This document shows positions 44,715 through 54,249 of a stretch of DNA of 64,000 nucleotides, piece by piece. Within the stretch, counting starts at the first letter, position 1. Each line of letters begins with the position of its first letter. A program made the translations under genes and the position numbers. Origin of the DNA: CAYYIS01 sp964470965 (GTDB lineage: Bacteria > JAAXHH01 > JABIQT01). The notes below the pieces were generated by a model, which saw only the letters and a program-made list of their open reading frames with translations, did no database searches and was not told the origin of the DNA. The DNA lies in contig CAYYIS010000011.1 of assembly GCA_964470965.1 (NCBI GenBank), positions 1-64,000 on the forward strand, in the 5' to 3' direction.

Positions 44715-45737
44715 TTAGATCACTTCCCTTAAAACTTTCTCATACCCATCCGCATACCGCATCATCCCCAGATCATTGGGGTGGGATCCGTCGGTGGTCG
44801 CCTCACCGTCATGACCGAGGATTCCCGCTCCTTCCATGTAGTGGAGAGCCGGAAGATTATCGGCGATGAGGTTTTCGTACGAGATTCGCAGGGCGGCGCG
44901 TCGGCGACCGTGCAGTTCCAGGTGGGAATGCAGAAAACGGGCATTGGTGAAGGTCCGGTCTTCGACCAGCAGTATCGGTGTATCCGAACGAGCCGCACGG
45001 AGTCGGCGCACCAGCGGTTCCGTGCGTTCAGCCACCTGTTCCGGGGTCATGTTGGGCAGGCAGTCGATCACGTATACACACGGATCCAATTCCGCCAGCA
45101 GATCCGCCAGTTCGATCTCCATCTGACCGTTTCCTGAGAACCCCAGATTAATGGTCGGTCTTCGTAGCCTGCGCCCGAGTATGGCGGGGAAGCATATGCC
45201 GGCCCGCGAGGCGCAGGCGCCGTGGGTTATGGAAGTGCCGTAGAATACGATCGGCGGCTCGTTACGAGGTGCTTCGGGAAGGAAAGTGTCGCCTTCAGTA
45301 ATCCCGACCTCCAAACATTCGACGCCGTTAAATAGCGGCAGATAAATGGTATATCTTCGGGACCCGGGTACAAGGTTTTGTGCGATTACGGTATCGATGC
45401 TTTGTTCCAACGGAGCCACCATCGATACCCAGCGTTGCGCACCGTCTTCATCTTCGGCATAAAGATCCAGCCCGCTGACACCGCTGGCCGGCATGTGAGC
45501 CATGGCCAGCTGCTCATGGAGAAGCGCAAATCGCACGTGGATAGCGGGCGCATCCGTTACGAATCTGACACTCATGCCGGCCGTGTGACGCGACAGGTCC
45601 CACACCGGTTCCCGTACCTGTTCTTGAGCGTGAGCCGGCAGTCGGTCGAAGTAGCGGGCAGTGTCATGCCAGCCTTTGCCTTCAATGCCCCAGGATTCTA
45701 CATTATGCCAGACAATCGTTGGATTTTGTTTACTCAC
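44715..45737 (-). CDS. SGNH/GDSL-type hydrolase with N-terminal beta domain
   Basis: About 340 aa. SGNH blocks are visible: IVFYGTSITHGACA (nucleophile Ser), NLGFSGNGQME (Gly/Asn), YVIDCLPNM and the C-terminal ATTDGSHPNDLGM with Asp and His. The first 150 residues form a beta-rich domain (SVRFVTDAPAIHVRFALL). This layout is typical of carbohydrate esterases. The frame is open to 45803, but the GTG at 45737 (VSKQNPTIVWHN) is the more likely start. It leads the reverse cluster with the 91-aa, UPF0178 and GNAT genes. Confidence 0.82.
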   Translation of the reverse strand: MSKQNPTIVWHNVESWGIEGKGWHDTARYFDRLPAHAQEQVREPVWDLSRHTAGMSVRFVTDAPAIHVRFALLHEQLAMAHMPASGVSGLDLYAEDEDGAQRWVSMVAPLEQSIDTVIAQNLVPGSRRYTIYLPLFNGVECLEVGITEGDTFLPEAPRNEPPIVFYGTSITHGACASRAGICFPAILGRRLRRPTINLGFSGNGQMEIELADLLAELDPCVYVIDCLPNMTPEQVAERTEPLVRRLRAARSDTPILLVEDRTFTNARFLHSHLELHGRRRAALRISYENLIADNLPALHYMEGAGILGHDGEATTDGSHPNDLGMMRYADGYEKVLREVI

Positions 45738-45820
45738 GGGCAGATCGCCTAATTGAAAAGTGATTTGGCACGCCAGTATAGTAGTCCACTGGATTGCTGT
45801 CAAGCGCAGGATCGTCTATC

Positions 45821-46858
45821 TTACACCTTGGCGATCGGATTCAGATTCAATGTGCACACACACCGCCGGCAGGTCGAATCTTTCGTAACATCCAGGTCTT
45901 TTCGAAACCGAATGGCATCGTCCGAGTTAAGGATAGCATCGAGCGGCATGTCATAGATATTGCCAAATGGTTTGTGGAAAAAGCAGGGCCGCACCGTGCC
46001 GTCCGCCTCCACAACGGAAGATACCCAGGGTGCGTTGCAGGTGACAGTCGGAAAATCCGCATCGCCGTTCAGCGCGGCGTAATAATCTACGATACGTGTC
46101 AGTTTTTCCGGTGATTCCACAATAAACTGGGTTGAAAAAGCGTCCGCTCTGTCGGCGATGACCTGCTGGACGATGCTTCGGAATGCGATTACATCATCCG
46201 GATCGAGAGTGATCAACTGCATTTGATCTTGGTCCCAAGGTTCAGGACGATTGAACGCCTGGGAAGAGACATCCGCGCCCAGAAAAGATATCTGGTCGAG
46301 CCCTATCTCCCCAGCTGCGTCGATGATGCCCCCAAGGTCGGTGTAGTTGAGCTTTTGAATCACGCAGCGTCCGGTAACACGAAAATCAGGTGCGAGCGAC
46401 TTAACGGCGGATACTCCCTCAACCAGGCGCTCGAATGCGCGGGGTATGTTCCGGATCTGGTCATGGACTGCCTTGCTCCCGTCCAGTGAGACGATTACAT
46501 CGGTACAGTCCTCGACGATCCGGCGGCTGTATTTCTTTAACAGCAATCCGGTGGAGTGTACGGTCACTCGGATATTTTCGTTTCGAAGCACCCGGCACAG
46601 GGCAAACATATCGCTGTGCATTAACGCTTCTCCGCCTGACAGCATTACCCACCGCACACCCAGTTGTTGAAACTGGTTCACCCATGCCTTGACCTCATTT
46701 ACAGAAATCTGGTGTATCTGACCGTTGTTTTTCCAGATATCGCACATTACACACCGGCAGTTACACCGGCTGTGTGGAAACAACACCAGCACCGGCAGGG
46801 TATGGATCCGGTCGGTCAGCAGGTTAAGGGAGCGTTTCAACAATTTGTGTGGAGGCAT
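45821..46858 (-). CDS. Radical SAM protein with SPASM-like C-terminus
   Basis: About 345 aa. The radical SAM cluster motif is RCNCRCVMCDIW (CxxxCxxC). MLSGGEAL is the GGE motif and VIVSLDGS follows. The C-terminal part has a SPASM-like cysteine set (VTCNAPWVSSVVEADGTVRPCFFHKPFGNIYD, then CRRCVC), which usually holds auxiliary Fe-S clusters. The ATG at 46858 follows GAGG, 6 bp upstream is a GTG alternative. It is coupled to FemAB, deacetylase and GT2 genes, so it probably modifies a glycan or lipid precursor. Confidence 0.84.
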   Translation of the reverse strand: MPPHKLLKRSLNLLTDRIHTLPVLVLFPHSRCNCRCVMCDIWKNNGQIHQISVNEVKAWVNQFQQLGVRWVMLSGGEALMHSDMFALCRVLRNENIRVTVHSTGLLLKKYSRRIVEDCTDVIVSLDGSKAVHDQIRNIPRAFERLVEGVSAVKSLAPDFRVTGRCVIQKLNYTDLGGIIDAAGEIGLDQISFLGADVSSQAFNRPEPWDQDQMQLITLDPDDVIAFRSIVQQVIADRADAFSTQFIVESPEKLTRIVDYYAALNGDADFPTVTCNAPWVSSVVEADGTVRPCFFHKPFGNIYDMPLDAILNSDDAIRFRKDLDVTKDSTCRRCVCTLNLNPIAKV

Positions 46859-46870
46859 GTCCACGGCCTC

Positions 46871-47929
46871 TTATGGTATCAATCGTGCAAGATGAGATCC
46901 CAGTTGGGTTGAAAATCCCTCCGGAAACCGGCGCCAGAGCCATGATGCTGTACGCATCGCTGGACTGGATGCATCCCGAGTCGACGGGGCCTTACCCGAA
47001 CCAACATGGCAATAGTACCACAACGGCCGCGCCGTGCCGCCCCACTGCATTTTGAAATGGAGGGTACCGGATTCTACAGGAGATCGGCCCAGATCGAGAG
47101 CAGCATAACCTTTTCGGCAGGCTAATTCTATTATTCTCCAGTACAGCAGGTTATTAGGTCGTAAAGGATGACTCCCCGCCAATGATGCCGCCCAGGGAAA
47201 CCCGATCCATCGTTCGTTATGCATCACAAAAGCGCCGGCGACTGCCTGATTTCCGTACATTACCAGGGCAATTTTTGCCTGGTCAGGATACGCTTTTATC
47301 GTATGTTCGAACAGCGCTTTCGCATGGGGTGGCGAGCCGAGACGGCTCATGGTGTGGGCGTAGAGCCGATAGAAATCATCTATATGGTTCCAGTCACCCC
47401 AGCTGATATCGAGTCCTCTCTCCAGGGCCCTGGAGACTTTGGTTCTGACTTTTCCATCCACTCTGTTGAGCCAGACTGTTTCCGGATCCGGATCGAGTGG
47501 AAGCTGAACGTTGACATACGTCTGCCTGACCTGCCATCCCCATGATTTCTCAGCCTGCTCCCTTAATTCTACGGTTGCCACCCCATGTTTCCGGGCCAAC
47601 TGGCAGGCTGCCTCTATGAGCGCCTGTTCCGCCGCTTCATTGTCCGCACACACCGATGGTTGGGTGGCCACGAACGGTAAAGCAACAAGCGATTTTCCCG
47701 TGAGGCGACTACCGCACAGAAACACGGGCAGGATGCCCTGGATTTCGTTATTTTCATAGGCGTACAGATAGAAGCCCGTACACCCATAGGTGGATTCCAC
47801 CACCTGTTTCCAAGGGGTGCCGTGAAACAGGGTGGCCTGCGGGGACTGACGGACGTATGCGTCCCATCGACCTGTGGTGTCGCGCTTCATAAGGTCTACT
47901 CGACAGGTCACAGGGATACCACCTCGCAT
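46871..47929 (-). CDS. FemAB-family (GNAT-fold) protein, XrtA/PEP-CTERM-associated type
   Basis: A 352-aa protein resembling the FemAB-like family found in exopolysaccharide loci with exosortase. Motifs are SPQATLFHGTPWKQVVESTYG, FVATQPSVCADNEAAEQAL, KVRTKVSRALERGL, GAFVMHNERWIGFPWAAS, LYWRIIELACRKGYAALDLGRS and GTLHFKMQWGG. It probably transfers an aminoacyl or acyl group. Its start overlaps the end of the deacetylase gene by 22 nt; an ATG at 47890 is an alternative. No exosortase gene is in the window. Confidence 0.8.
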   Translation of the reverse strand: MRGGIPVTCRVDLMKRDTTGRWDAYVRQSPQATLFHGTPWKQVVESTYGCTGFYLYAYENNEIQGILPVFLCGSRLTGKSLVALPFVATQPSVCADNEAAEQALIEAACQLARKHGVATVELREQAEKSWGWQVRQTYVNVQLPLDPDPETVWLNRVDGKVRTKVSRALERGLDISWGDWNHIDDFYRLYAHTMSRLGSPPHAKALFEHTIKAYPDQAKIALVMYGNQAVAGAFVMHNERWIGFPWAASLAGSHPLRPNNLLYWRIIELACRKGYAALDLGRSPVESGTLHFKMQWGGTARPLWYYCHVGSGKAPSTRDASSPAMRTASWLWRRFPEGFSTQLGSHLARLIP

Positions 47930-48717
47930 ACCGGCCCGAACGAGAAAGATTCACATAGTCTACGTAATTTGCGTTCGGTCGTGTGAAGGTTCATGTAGTG
48001 AACCATACGGTCGACAAATGGGATCGGAAGGTTGCGCGGTTGTTCCGTGTCCAGTTCCCAGGGGTGCAGATACACTACGGCTGGATATCCCTCCGCGTTT
48101 ACCCGCCGTAGCGCCCAGTGGATGAATCGGTAGGGAAGGGCGCGTAGGAAGAATCCTCCTGAAAAGGGAATGGTATGACCAGCAAGCCGAATGGTCGACG
48201 GCGGCACTTCAGTCAGTCCGCAGTCCAGACGATGGATATGACGCGGCCGTCCGGATATGCCGTAGAGATGGGTGCGCACAGGAAATACGCTGGAGTCGTA
48301 TAGCAGGCCGGCTTCCTGTACTATATCCAGCACCCAGAGCGACCTTTTTGTCACCGACCAGTTCGACGCCCGGTGTCCCAGAATTGGCTGCCCGGTCAGA
48401 TCCTCACAGACCGCGATACTACGGTGCAGTTCTTCTTCGAACACCGATCGGTCTTGGCGGTACGCCATCTCGTGAGAATACCCGTGTGTGGCAATCTCAT
48501 GTCCGTGCTCATGAATTCTGCGAACTACCTCTCCGTGGGACTCGGCCAGATGCCCCAGGACAAAAAAGGTCGCCCGGATGTGGGACGCGCCCAGAATAGA
48601 CAACAGCCGATCTACGCTTCGCTCGATCCGCGATTCATATCCCGCCGCATCCCGGTAGGAGATATGTGCGTTGCCCTGATACCAGTCTTCCACATCTATG
48701 GTCAGTATGTTTTTCAT
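47908..48717 (-). CDS. Polysaccharide deacetylase, XrtA-associated type (DUF3473 tail)
   Basis: A 269-aa NodB-fold deacetylase. The metal/catalytic motif 1 is LTIDVEDWYQ and motif 2 is GHEIATHGYSHEMAY. The C-terminal DUF3473-like part (GGFFLRALPYRFIHWALRRVNAEGYPAVVYLHPWELD) is typical of the exosortase-associated subfamily. It removes acetyl groups from N-acetylated sugars of the exported polysaccharide. Its ATG overlaps the GT2 stop (ATGA). Confidence 0.9.
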   Translation of the reverse strand: MKNILTIDVEDWYQGNAHISYRDAAGYESRIERSVDRLLSILGASHIRATFFVLGHLAESHGEVVRRIHEHGHEIATHGYSHEMAYRQDRSVFEEELHRSIAVCEDLTGQPILGHRASNWSVTKRSLWVLDIVQEAGLLYDSSVFPVRTHLYGISGRPRHIHRLDCGLTEVPPSTIRLAGHTIPFSGGFFLRALPYRFIHWALRRVNAEGYPAVVYLHPWELDTEQPRNLPIPFVDRMVHYMNLHTTERKLRRLCESFSFGPVCEVVSL

Positions 48718-49604
48718 TCGTACTTCTCCAGGCGAAGTGCAGAGATCTGATCGGCTACGATGCCAAAAAAGAACAGTAGGAAGCTGGTTAAAAGTAACAA
48801 CAGAGAACCAACGGATATACCGCCGCCGTAGCTGCCGTAGAAAAAGTAGTACATGCCGGAGGTCATGCCGCCGGTGAAGAGAATGGCCCCGGCCGGCAGG
48901 AACACTCGGAGCGGATCGAACAGCGCGATCAGACGGATCATCAAGAGAACGATTCCAAATCCGTCCTGCATCTGCCGGACGCGGCTGTTGCCACCGGTTC
49001 GCTGCTGGGCCGTAATTGGCTCCCAGGCGATGGCATAGCCCCGTTTTATCAATGCGATTGTGCTGGTTGTAGAAGCCGAGAAACCGTCCGGCAGCAAATG
49101 CAGGTATTTCAGGATCACATCACGGCGGATTGCACGCAGACCAGAGTTGAGGTCCGGGATGCGGGTTCGGGTCAGATAGTTAGCCAGTTTTCCCAGAACC
49201 CACTTCCCCGGCCGTCGCCAAGTACTTTGCGCCGAATCCGGACTTCGTAGCCCGACTACCATATCTTCATGCTCTCCCAGCGCGGCGGTCACTCGCAACA
49301 TGTCTTCCGTAACGTGTTGCCCATCCGCATCCATTGTAACGACCACATCTCCCTGCGCTGCCCGTATGCCGGTTTTCAGAGCCGCTCCATAGCCACGGTT
49401 CGCGGAATGTCTGATAACCCGTATGGGCAACCTGTCTCCATAAGATTCCGCAATCCGGCCGGATTCATCTTCAGAGGCATCATCGACTACCACGATTTCC
49501 AGTAAGCGCGGAAAATCCACTTGGGACAGATTCTGAAGCACCAGCGGGAGCCCTTCAGATTCGTTGTAGGCAGGGAGAATGAGGGAGACAGTGGATGAAT
49601 TCAT
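48714..49604 (-). CDS. Family 2 glycosyltransferase with C-terminal membrane helices
   Basis: A 296-aa GT-A glycosyltransferase: LILPAYNESEGLPLVLQNL, VVDDASEDESG and the DxD in VVTMDADGQHV, then DLNSGLRAIRRDV. Two hydrophobic helices near the C-terminus (GAILFTGGMTSGMYYF and SLLLLLTSFLLFFFGIV) suggest a polyprenyl-phosphate sugar transferase (dolichyl-phosphate-mannose-synthase-like). It heads the GT2, deacetylase, FemAB, radical SAM unit. Confidence 0.88.
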   Translation of the reverse strand: MNSSTVSLILPAYNESEGLPLVLQNLSQVDFPRLLEIVVVDDASEDESGRIAESYGDRLPIRVIRHSANRGYGAALKTGIRAAQGDVVVTMDADGQHVTEDMLRVTAALGEHEDMVVGLRSPDSAQSTWRRPGKWVLGKLANYLTRTRIPDLNSGLRAIRRDVILKYLHLLPDGFSASTTSTIALIKRGYAIAWEPITAQQRTGGNSRVRQMQDGFGIVLLMIRLIALFDPLRVFLPAGAILFTGGMTSGMYYFFYGSYGGGISVGSLLLLLTSFLLFFFGIVADQISALRLEKYE

Positions 49605-49657
49605 TAATCCGTTAATGGATCGTGTTCAACTGAAACAGTGATTCAGTGAACCAATCG

Positions 49658-50866
49658 TCAATCACACATAACGTTGATCGGCAGTGAGATGCCGTGCGGT
49701 TCCAAACGCTTCAGAAGGCTGCAAAAGCCTTTTCTAATCAGTTTGGGTTTTTCTTCAACCAGGATTTGTTCGACTGGAATGCCACAGTGTTTGAAAAGAG
49801 GGGCAAAGTCGAGGTCTCCCAGTTGTGGATAGCCGGCATTGATCAAAAGCCTAACAGCGCCCGGTGTTGCTGTCAGGAGGTTTAGGCATGGATCGTCATC
49901 CAGGCGTTCTAGGATCAGCATGTCAGCCGGTGCGGATTCGGTAAGATAACCGGTCCGATCTGGGAGATCGAGGATTTTTGCCGGATTGGTAGTGACCATG
50001 GCCATAAGATGCAGTGGCGTGGTTGATTCCTGGGCGGCCGCGACCCTAAGTTCGTCGAACAGCGTCGGCGTTCCCGAAAGGGTCGAATCCGTGCCCAGGG
50101 CAATCGGGATACCGTCAGGGATGGCGTTGATGTCGAGAGTGCGGTTGAACATAAACAGGTTGGAGGACGGACACCAGACCAGGCTCGCCTGTCGGTCCTG
50201 CATCAACAGCATGTCATCTCCGGTAAGACCTACGCCGTGAACGACCACAGTGTTAGCGCCGAGGGCATCCAGACGGTCAAGTTGGACCAGTTCTCTCTGC
50301 GCAATATTGTCTACGCCTTCCGCAAGATGGATGATGAAAGGTTCTTTTTCTATCGTCCTGCCGTATTCTTTATCGGGCCGGCCACCGTATGTGCCGGCCA
50401 GCTTGAGCGAGTGACTCCATCGATAACGTCGCAGCACACGGACCGGGAAATTGCTGTTGAAGAGTCGGCGGTGGTACGGATTGTGATGGGCCACGGTGGT
50501 CACGCCGGACAGTAGGTTCCGGTAGCCTCCCCACAGAAAGCGATCCTCGACCGGTATCTCCAACACATCGGTCATAACCGTATTGTCACGCAACGAGTTG
50601 ACCTCGTCAAACCATTCATAACTGTTGGCATAGGGTCCCTGGCCGATATTAGGAAACAGGTTGAGTTCCAGGTGGTCGTGTGCGTTAATCAAGCCCGGAT
50701 ACACCAGGGCGTCTCCAAGATCCGATACGGTATCCCGTGAGGCCGGTTGGATGGTTTCACCGATTGCTGCGATCCGATCTCTTGCGATTCGTAGCGATCC
50801 GGATTTCATTGAGTCCGATGCCACCAGATCGCAGTTGGTCAGGATATATGAAGGACGGTTGAACAT
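49658..50866 (-). CDS. Amidohydrolase (cytosine deaminase/chlorohydrolase-like)
   Basis: A 402-aa metal-dependent deaminase-type enzyme. HxH-type residues lie in PGLINAHDHLELNLF (H-x-H), His in PFIIHLAEGVD, His in VVVHGVGLTG and the Asp in PIALGTDSTLSG. Flanking beta-sandwich segments are typical of the subtype III deaminases. The substrate may be a heterocycle or guanidino compound. It is 53 bp upstream of GT2 in the same direction and 8 bp downstream of a methyltransferase. Confidence 0.83.
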   Translation of the reverse strand: MFNRPSYILTNCDLVASDSMKSGSLRIARDRIAAIGETIQPASRDTVSDLGDALVYPGLINAHDHLELNLFPNIGQGPYANSYEWFDEVNSLRDNTVMTDVLEIPVEDRFLWGGYRNLLSGVTTVAHHNPYHRRLFNSNFPVRVLRRYRWSHSLKLAGTYGGRPDKEYGRTIEKEPFIIHLAEGVDNIAQRELVQLDRLDALGANTVVVHGVGLTGDDMLLMQDRQASLVWCPSSNLFMFNRTLDINAIPDGIPIALGTDSTLSGTPTLFDELRVAAAQESTTPLHLMAMVTTNPAKILDLPDRTGYLTESAPADMLILERLDDDPCLNLLTATPGAVRLLINAGYPQLGDLDFAPLFKHCGIPVEQILVEEKPKLIRKGFCSLLKRLEPHGISLPINVMCD

Positions 50867-50874
50867 AAGCGCGT

Positions 50875-51780
50875 TTATTTTTTCCTACCGACCCATACGG
50901 GAAACCGCGCACTCTCAGGACTGCCGAGGGCTTCGCGAACCCGTTTTTTGATCAGTTCCGTGCGGGAGAAATCCCGGCGCAGACGTTGAAATTGGAAGAG
51001 GTCGTGTGCATCGAAGCATGCATCTGTCAAACCGCAATAGTACTTTGCCAGCTCCGGAAAGCCCGCTTCTTCGTAATACGCCTGGGTACGTTCACGCGCC
51101 TGATCCGCGCCTGATTCTGTCGGATATACGGGAGAGTCCATGATGAATAGTAAGCCATTGGATGCCAGGATACGATGCGTCTCCTGCAGATATCCGTCAG
51201 GCGCTTGCCCATAGTGCAGGCTGGCGTTGATGACAACCACATCGCAGCATTCATCGACGAGGGGCATACGTTCCAGACCGGCCTGAATGGCAGCATAAGT
51301 CCGTCGGTTTTTAGAAATGGCCCCCAGGCCATGCCGGCCGGCGTTGAGGTCCAGTGCCGCTACCTCATGCCGATTCGCGAGCAACTTGCTCAGCCAGCCG
51401 TTGCCGGCACCTGCATCCAGCACCATACGTCTCGCCCCATCGAATTTCCTACGCAACCACCGGTCGATCAGCCTGTAGGAATCAGTTCGCAGCTTCCAGT
51501 GGTCGGAATGCAGACCCGCCAGATCATGAAACGGAAGTGATTCATAATAATCGGGGAGATCACTTGCCCACCCCTCCTTTAGACGCAGGGCATCGTACTG
51601 CGAACAGAATCGATCGCATGCATTCATATCTTCAGGTAACACCATCAGTGCGATGTTATCTGTAATTGGATATTTCGTTTCACAGTCCGTACAGGATACT
51701 GCCTGGGTGCCGTGTATTGTTTTACCGTTGCATCGTGGACATCGGAGGCGGTCGAACCATTGTTTAATGACTTCTTTCAT
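50875..51780 (-). CDS. Class I methyltransferase with N-terminal zinc-ribbon domain
   Basis: About 301 aa. An N-terminal Trm112-like ribbon (CPRCNGKT and SCTDCETKYPI) precedes a SAM domain: MVLDAGAGNGWLSKLLA, ALDL and VVINASLHYG. The ribbon plus methyltransferase layout is frequent in polysaccharide and secondary-metabolite loci. The ATG at 51780 is preferred over the upstream TTG at 51798. Target unknown. Confidence 0.82.
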   Translation of the reverse strand: MKEVIKQWFDRLRCPRCNGKTIHGTQAVSCTDCETKYPITDNIALMVLPEDMNACDRFCSQYDALRLKEGWASDLPDYYESLPFHDLAGLHSDHWKLRTDSYRLIDRWLRRKFDGARRMVLDAGAGNGWLSKLLANRHEVAALDLNAGRHGLGAISKNRRTYAAIQAGLERMPLVDECCDVVVINASLHYGQAPDGYLQETHRILASNGLLFIMDSPVYPTESGADQARERTQAYYEEAGFPELAKYYCGLTDACFDAHDLFQFQRLRRDFSRTELIKKRVREALGSPESARFPVWVGRKK

Positions 51781-51831
51781 AGTGTGATCCCGTATCAAAA
51801 AACGGCGATTGGTTCGGTTCGAATTCCTTCA

Positions 51832-52692
51832 CTACCCTCCCAGCGCTTCCACCGCCAGTGCCTCCGTATCATCCACCATTTGTTTCCATGCCTCCGGAAG
51901 AAAGTCACCGCCGGGGGTATGTGCGAATGGAGGGGTTTCTATGCACATACAGCCGGAATAGCCGATTTCTGCGGCGCGACGGAAAACAGCGTACCAATCC
52001 ACCCGTCCGTGTCCGGGCGCCAGGTGTGAATCCCGATCTCCGGCATTGTCGGCGAGATGGTAGGCCGCCATGCGGGGCGCCATGATTCTGTGAAAATCAT
52101 CAGCAGCGTTGCCGCAGGAGACCAGCGCGTGACCGGTATCCAGGATGAAGCCCAGGTTGGGATGGTCGAACGTTTCGATAAAACGCTCAAAGTGGTCCGG
52201 CCGGGAACTCAAGCGACCACCGATGTCTCCGGGAGGCAGGTTCTCCAGAGCGATCGTATAGTTCAGACGCTCGGCCACCGGCAGTAGTTCCTCAAGACTC
52301 TTTCCGATCTGACACATGTACCGGTCCAGGCCTTCTACCGCCACGTCATACCGGGTGGTTGTTGGATGCTGGACGCCGATAGACGCACCGAGCAGGGCGC
52401 TCCGCTCGATCCAGAGTTTTGCCTTGTCTACCGCTCTTCGGCGTATGGTTTCATAGAACGAGGAGATGTCATCCTCTGCTGAAAACGGCAGGTGGAATGT
52501 CTGCAATGTGACCGCAGCATTCCGGTATTTTTCACCGAGCGCTTCTACTTCGGCATCCCGCAGGCCATCCAGAAACGGAGGCACGGCTTCTACGCCGTCG
52601 AGTCCGGCGGTGTGACAGATCGCGATGATGTCATCGGGGGATTTGGAGGCGAATCCGTATCCGGTGGTAGACCACGTCCAGGACTTTTGCAT
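51832..52692 (-). CDS. Sugar phosphate isomerase/epimerase, xylose isomerase-like TIM barrel
   Basis: A 286-aa AP endonuclease-2 type barrel. Typical motifs are LNYTIALENLPPGD, LGFILDTGHAL and YHLADNAGDRDSHLAPGHGRVDW, followed by YSGCMCIETPPF. Metal ligands (E, D, H, E) appear at those positions. These proteins isomerise or epimerise keto-sugars or inositols. AAGGAGCCAGCC precedes the ATG. It is the first gene of the reverse unit that includes the methyltransferase and amidohydrolase. Confidence 0.86.
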   Translation of the reverse strand: MQKSWTWSTTGYGFASKSPDDIIAICHTAGLDGVEAVPPFLDGLRDAEVEALGEKYRNAAVTLQTFHLPFSAEDDISSFYETIRRRAVDKAKLWIERSALLGASIGVQHPTTTRYDVAVEGLDRYMCQIGKSLEELLPVAERLNYTIALENLPPGDIGGRLSSRPDHFERFIETFDHPNLGFILDTGHALVSCGNAADDFHRIMAPRMAAYHLADNAGDRDSHLAPGHGRVDWYAVFRRAAEIGYSGCMCIETPPFAHTPGGDFLPEAWKQMVDDTEALAVEALGG

Positions 52693-53388
52693 GGCTGGCT
52701 CCTTCGCATGGAGAATTATTACAGGTACCGTGAAGATTATTGTGACACATCAAATAGTAATATAGATACAAAGACTAAGATTGCTACAACAGTTATTTCT
52801 ATCTGATCGTTACCATATGGTGATACCAGGCTCAATTACAGGGCCCCAGGTCTCTACTTGAATGAAAATGGGAAAGATTCAGTAAAATCGGAAACATCTG
52901 TCGCCCAATGATCTCCAACATGACGGATGTTTTACCGCCTACGTGAGTGTACGATTCTGCTGGCCTGAAGACGTGTGCTAACGTGTTTTATGTTGCGCAA
53001 GCGGCACCGTTTATTATATTGAAATTTTGATACTAAAACGATGCAATGCATAGCTAAGGGGAACTCAAACGCTTCATTGGCTATGATCCTAGCGGGATTC
53101 AGGCTACTGGGAATCGATGGTGCCCGGGCCCGCTGTTCGGCACAGTAATTCTGGCTCTCACTGTCCCTTGCGGTATGGGCGGTAATTTTTCCACGGTCGG
53201 ATCAAGATGGCGGAATCGAAGGCCCCGACGTTCATAATCTGTGGTATTGCAAATAACCCGATGCTCGCCAGCCAACGGAATCCCGGCTTCATCGGTTTGG
53301 TTCCCACAGGATCTATCAGACAGACCAACTGACCAGGTGCTCAATGAAGTGATCACCATGGTGCAGGCTCGGATTTGAAGGGTAAAAT
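52693..53388. other. Non-coding interval of about 700 bp
   Basis: No gene can be supported. An 86-codon reverse ORF (53099-53359) has composition like a protein fragment (RVICNTTDYERRGLRFRHLD) but no ribosome binding site or recognised family. The left 100 bp is AT-rich and probably carries the promoter of the sugar-isomerase gene. Confidence 0.4.
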
Positions 53389-54249
53389 ATGTTTACACCG
53401 GACCAGGTCGAGCAGTATCGGAACGAAGGGTATACGGTTTACGAGGATTTCATGTCACCAGAGGAATTGGACCGATTCCTTCGTGAGATAGATCGGGTTA
53501 CCGGCCGAAATACGGTGGCCGAACACGACAGCACACGCATGGAGATGGAACCAAACCAGGGGCCGGAAGGGACGCTGGTGAGGCGGATCTATGAGCCCTG
53601 TACCCATTACGACCTTTTTCGTTCCTTCTCGGAATCGGAAAAGCTGCTGGACTGCATAGAGCAACTCTTCGGTCCGAACCTGTTTTTTCATTACAGCAAG
53701 ATAAATATGAAACCGCCTGGTATCGGATCTCCGGTGGAATGGCACCAGGATCTTTCGTACTATCCCTTGACCAACCGGGATTCCGTTTCGATATTGTTTT
53801 ATCTGGACGATACATCGATGGAAAACGGCTGTCTTCAAGTCATCCCTCGCATGCACACCTCTCCCCTGCTGAGCCACAACACCGATGGATACTTCCGCGG
53901 TAAAGTCACCGTTGATGTAACAGAAACGGACGCGGTACCAATCGTCGGCAGCGCCGGCACCGCTACTTTCATGAACGCCATGACCCCTCACGCCTCGGTG
54001 ACCAACATCTCCACCAAACCCAGGCGGACGTTGATTCTGAGCTACCGGGCTGCTGATGCATTTCCGGTTTACACCGGCGAGATGACGCACCTCACAGAGC
54101 AACACTCCCGTCTGGTCCGTGGGAACTACGCGGCTGCCGCTCGGTTCACCATGTCGGATTTCCCGGTTCCGCTTTACGAGAGCCGCATAGCCTCTCTTTA
54201 CGACCTTCAGGAACGCTCCCGCCAGGAAAAAGCATCGGAAACAGCGTAG
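53389..54249 (+). CDS. Phytanoyl-CoA dioxygenase (PhyH) family oxygenase
   Basis: A 286-aa Fe(II)/2-oxoglutarate oxygenase with the canonical triad: HxD in VEWHQDLSYYP, second His in MTPHASVTNIS and the 2-oxoglutarate Arg in PRRTLILSYR. YLDDTSMENGCLQVIP is the family's standard core. It probably hydroxylates a small molecule. It is coupled by a 1-base overlap to a hydratase gene, suggesting a two-step conversion. Confidence 0.87.
   Translation: MFTPDQVEQYRNEGYTVYEDFMSPEELDRFLREIDRVTGRNTVAEHDSTRMEMEPNQGPEGTLVRRIYEPCTHYDLFRSFSESEKLLDCIEQLFGPNLFFHYSKINMKPPGIGSPVEWHQDLSYYPLTNRDSVSILFYLDDTSMENGCLQVIPRMHTSPLLSHNTDGYFRGKVTVDVTETDAVPIVGSAGTATFMNAMTPHASVTNISTKPRRTLILSYRAADAFPVYTGEMTHLTEQHSRLVRGNYAAAARFTMSDFPVPLYESRIASLYDLQERSRQEKASETA

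Noticed and set aside
51816..51827. GGTTCGAATTCC resembling a tRNA T-arm
   Set aside because: No acceptor stem, anticodon arm or CCA context can be drawn around it.
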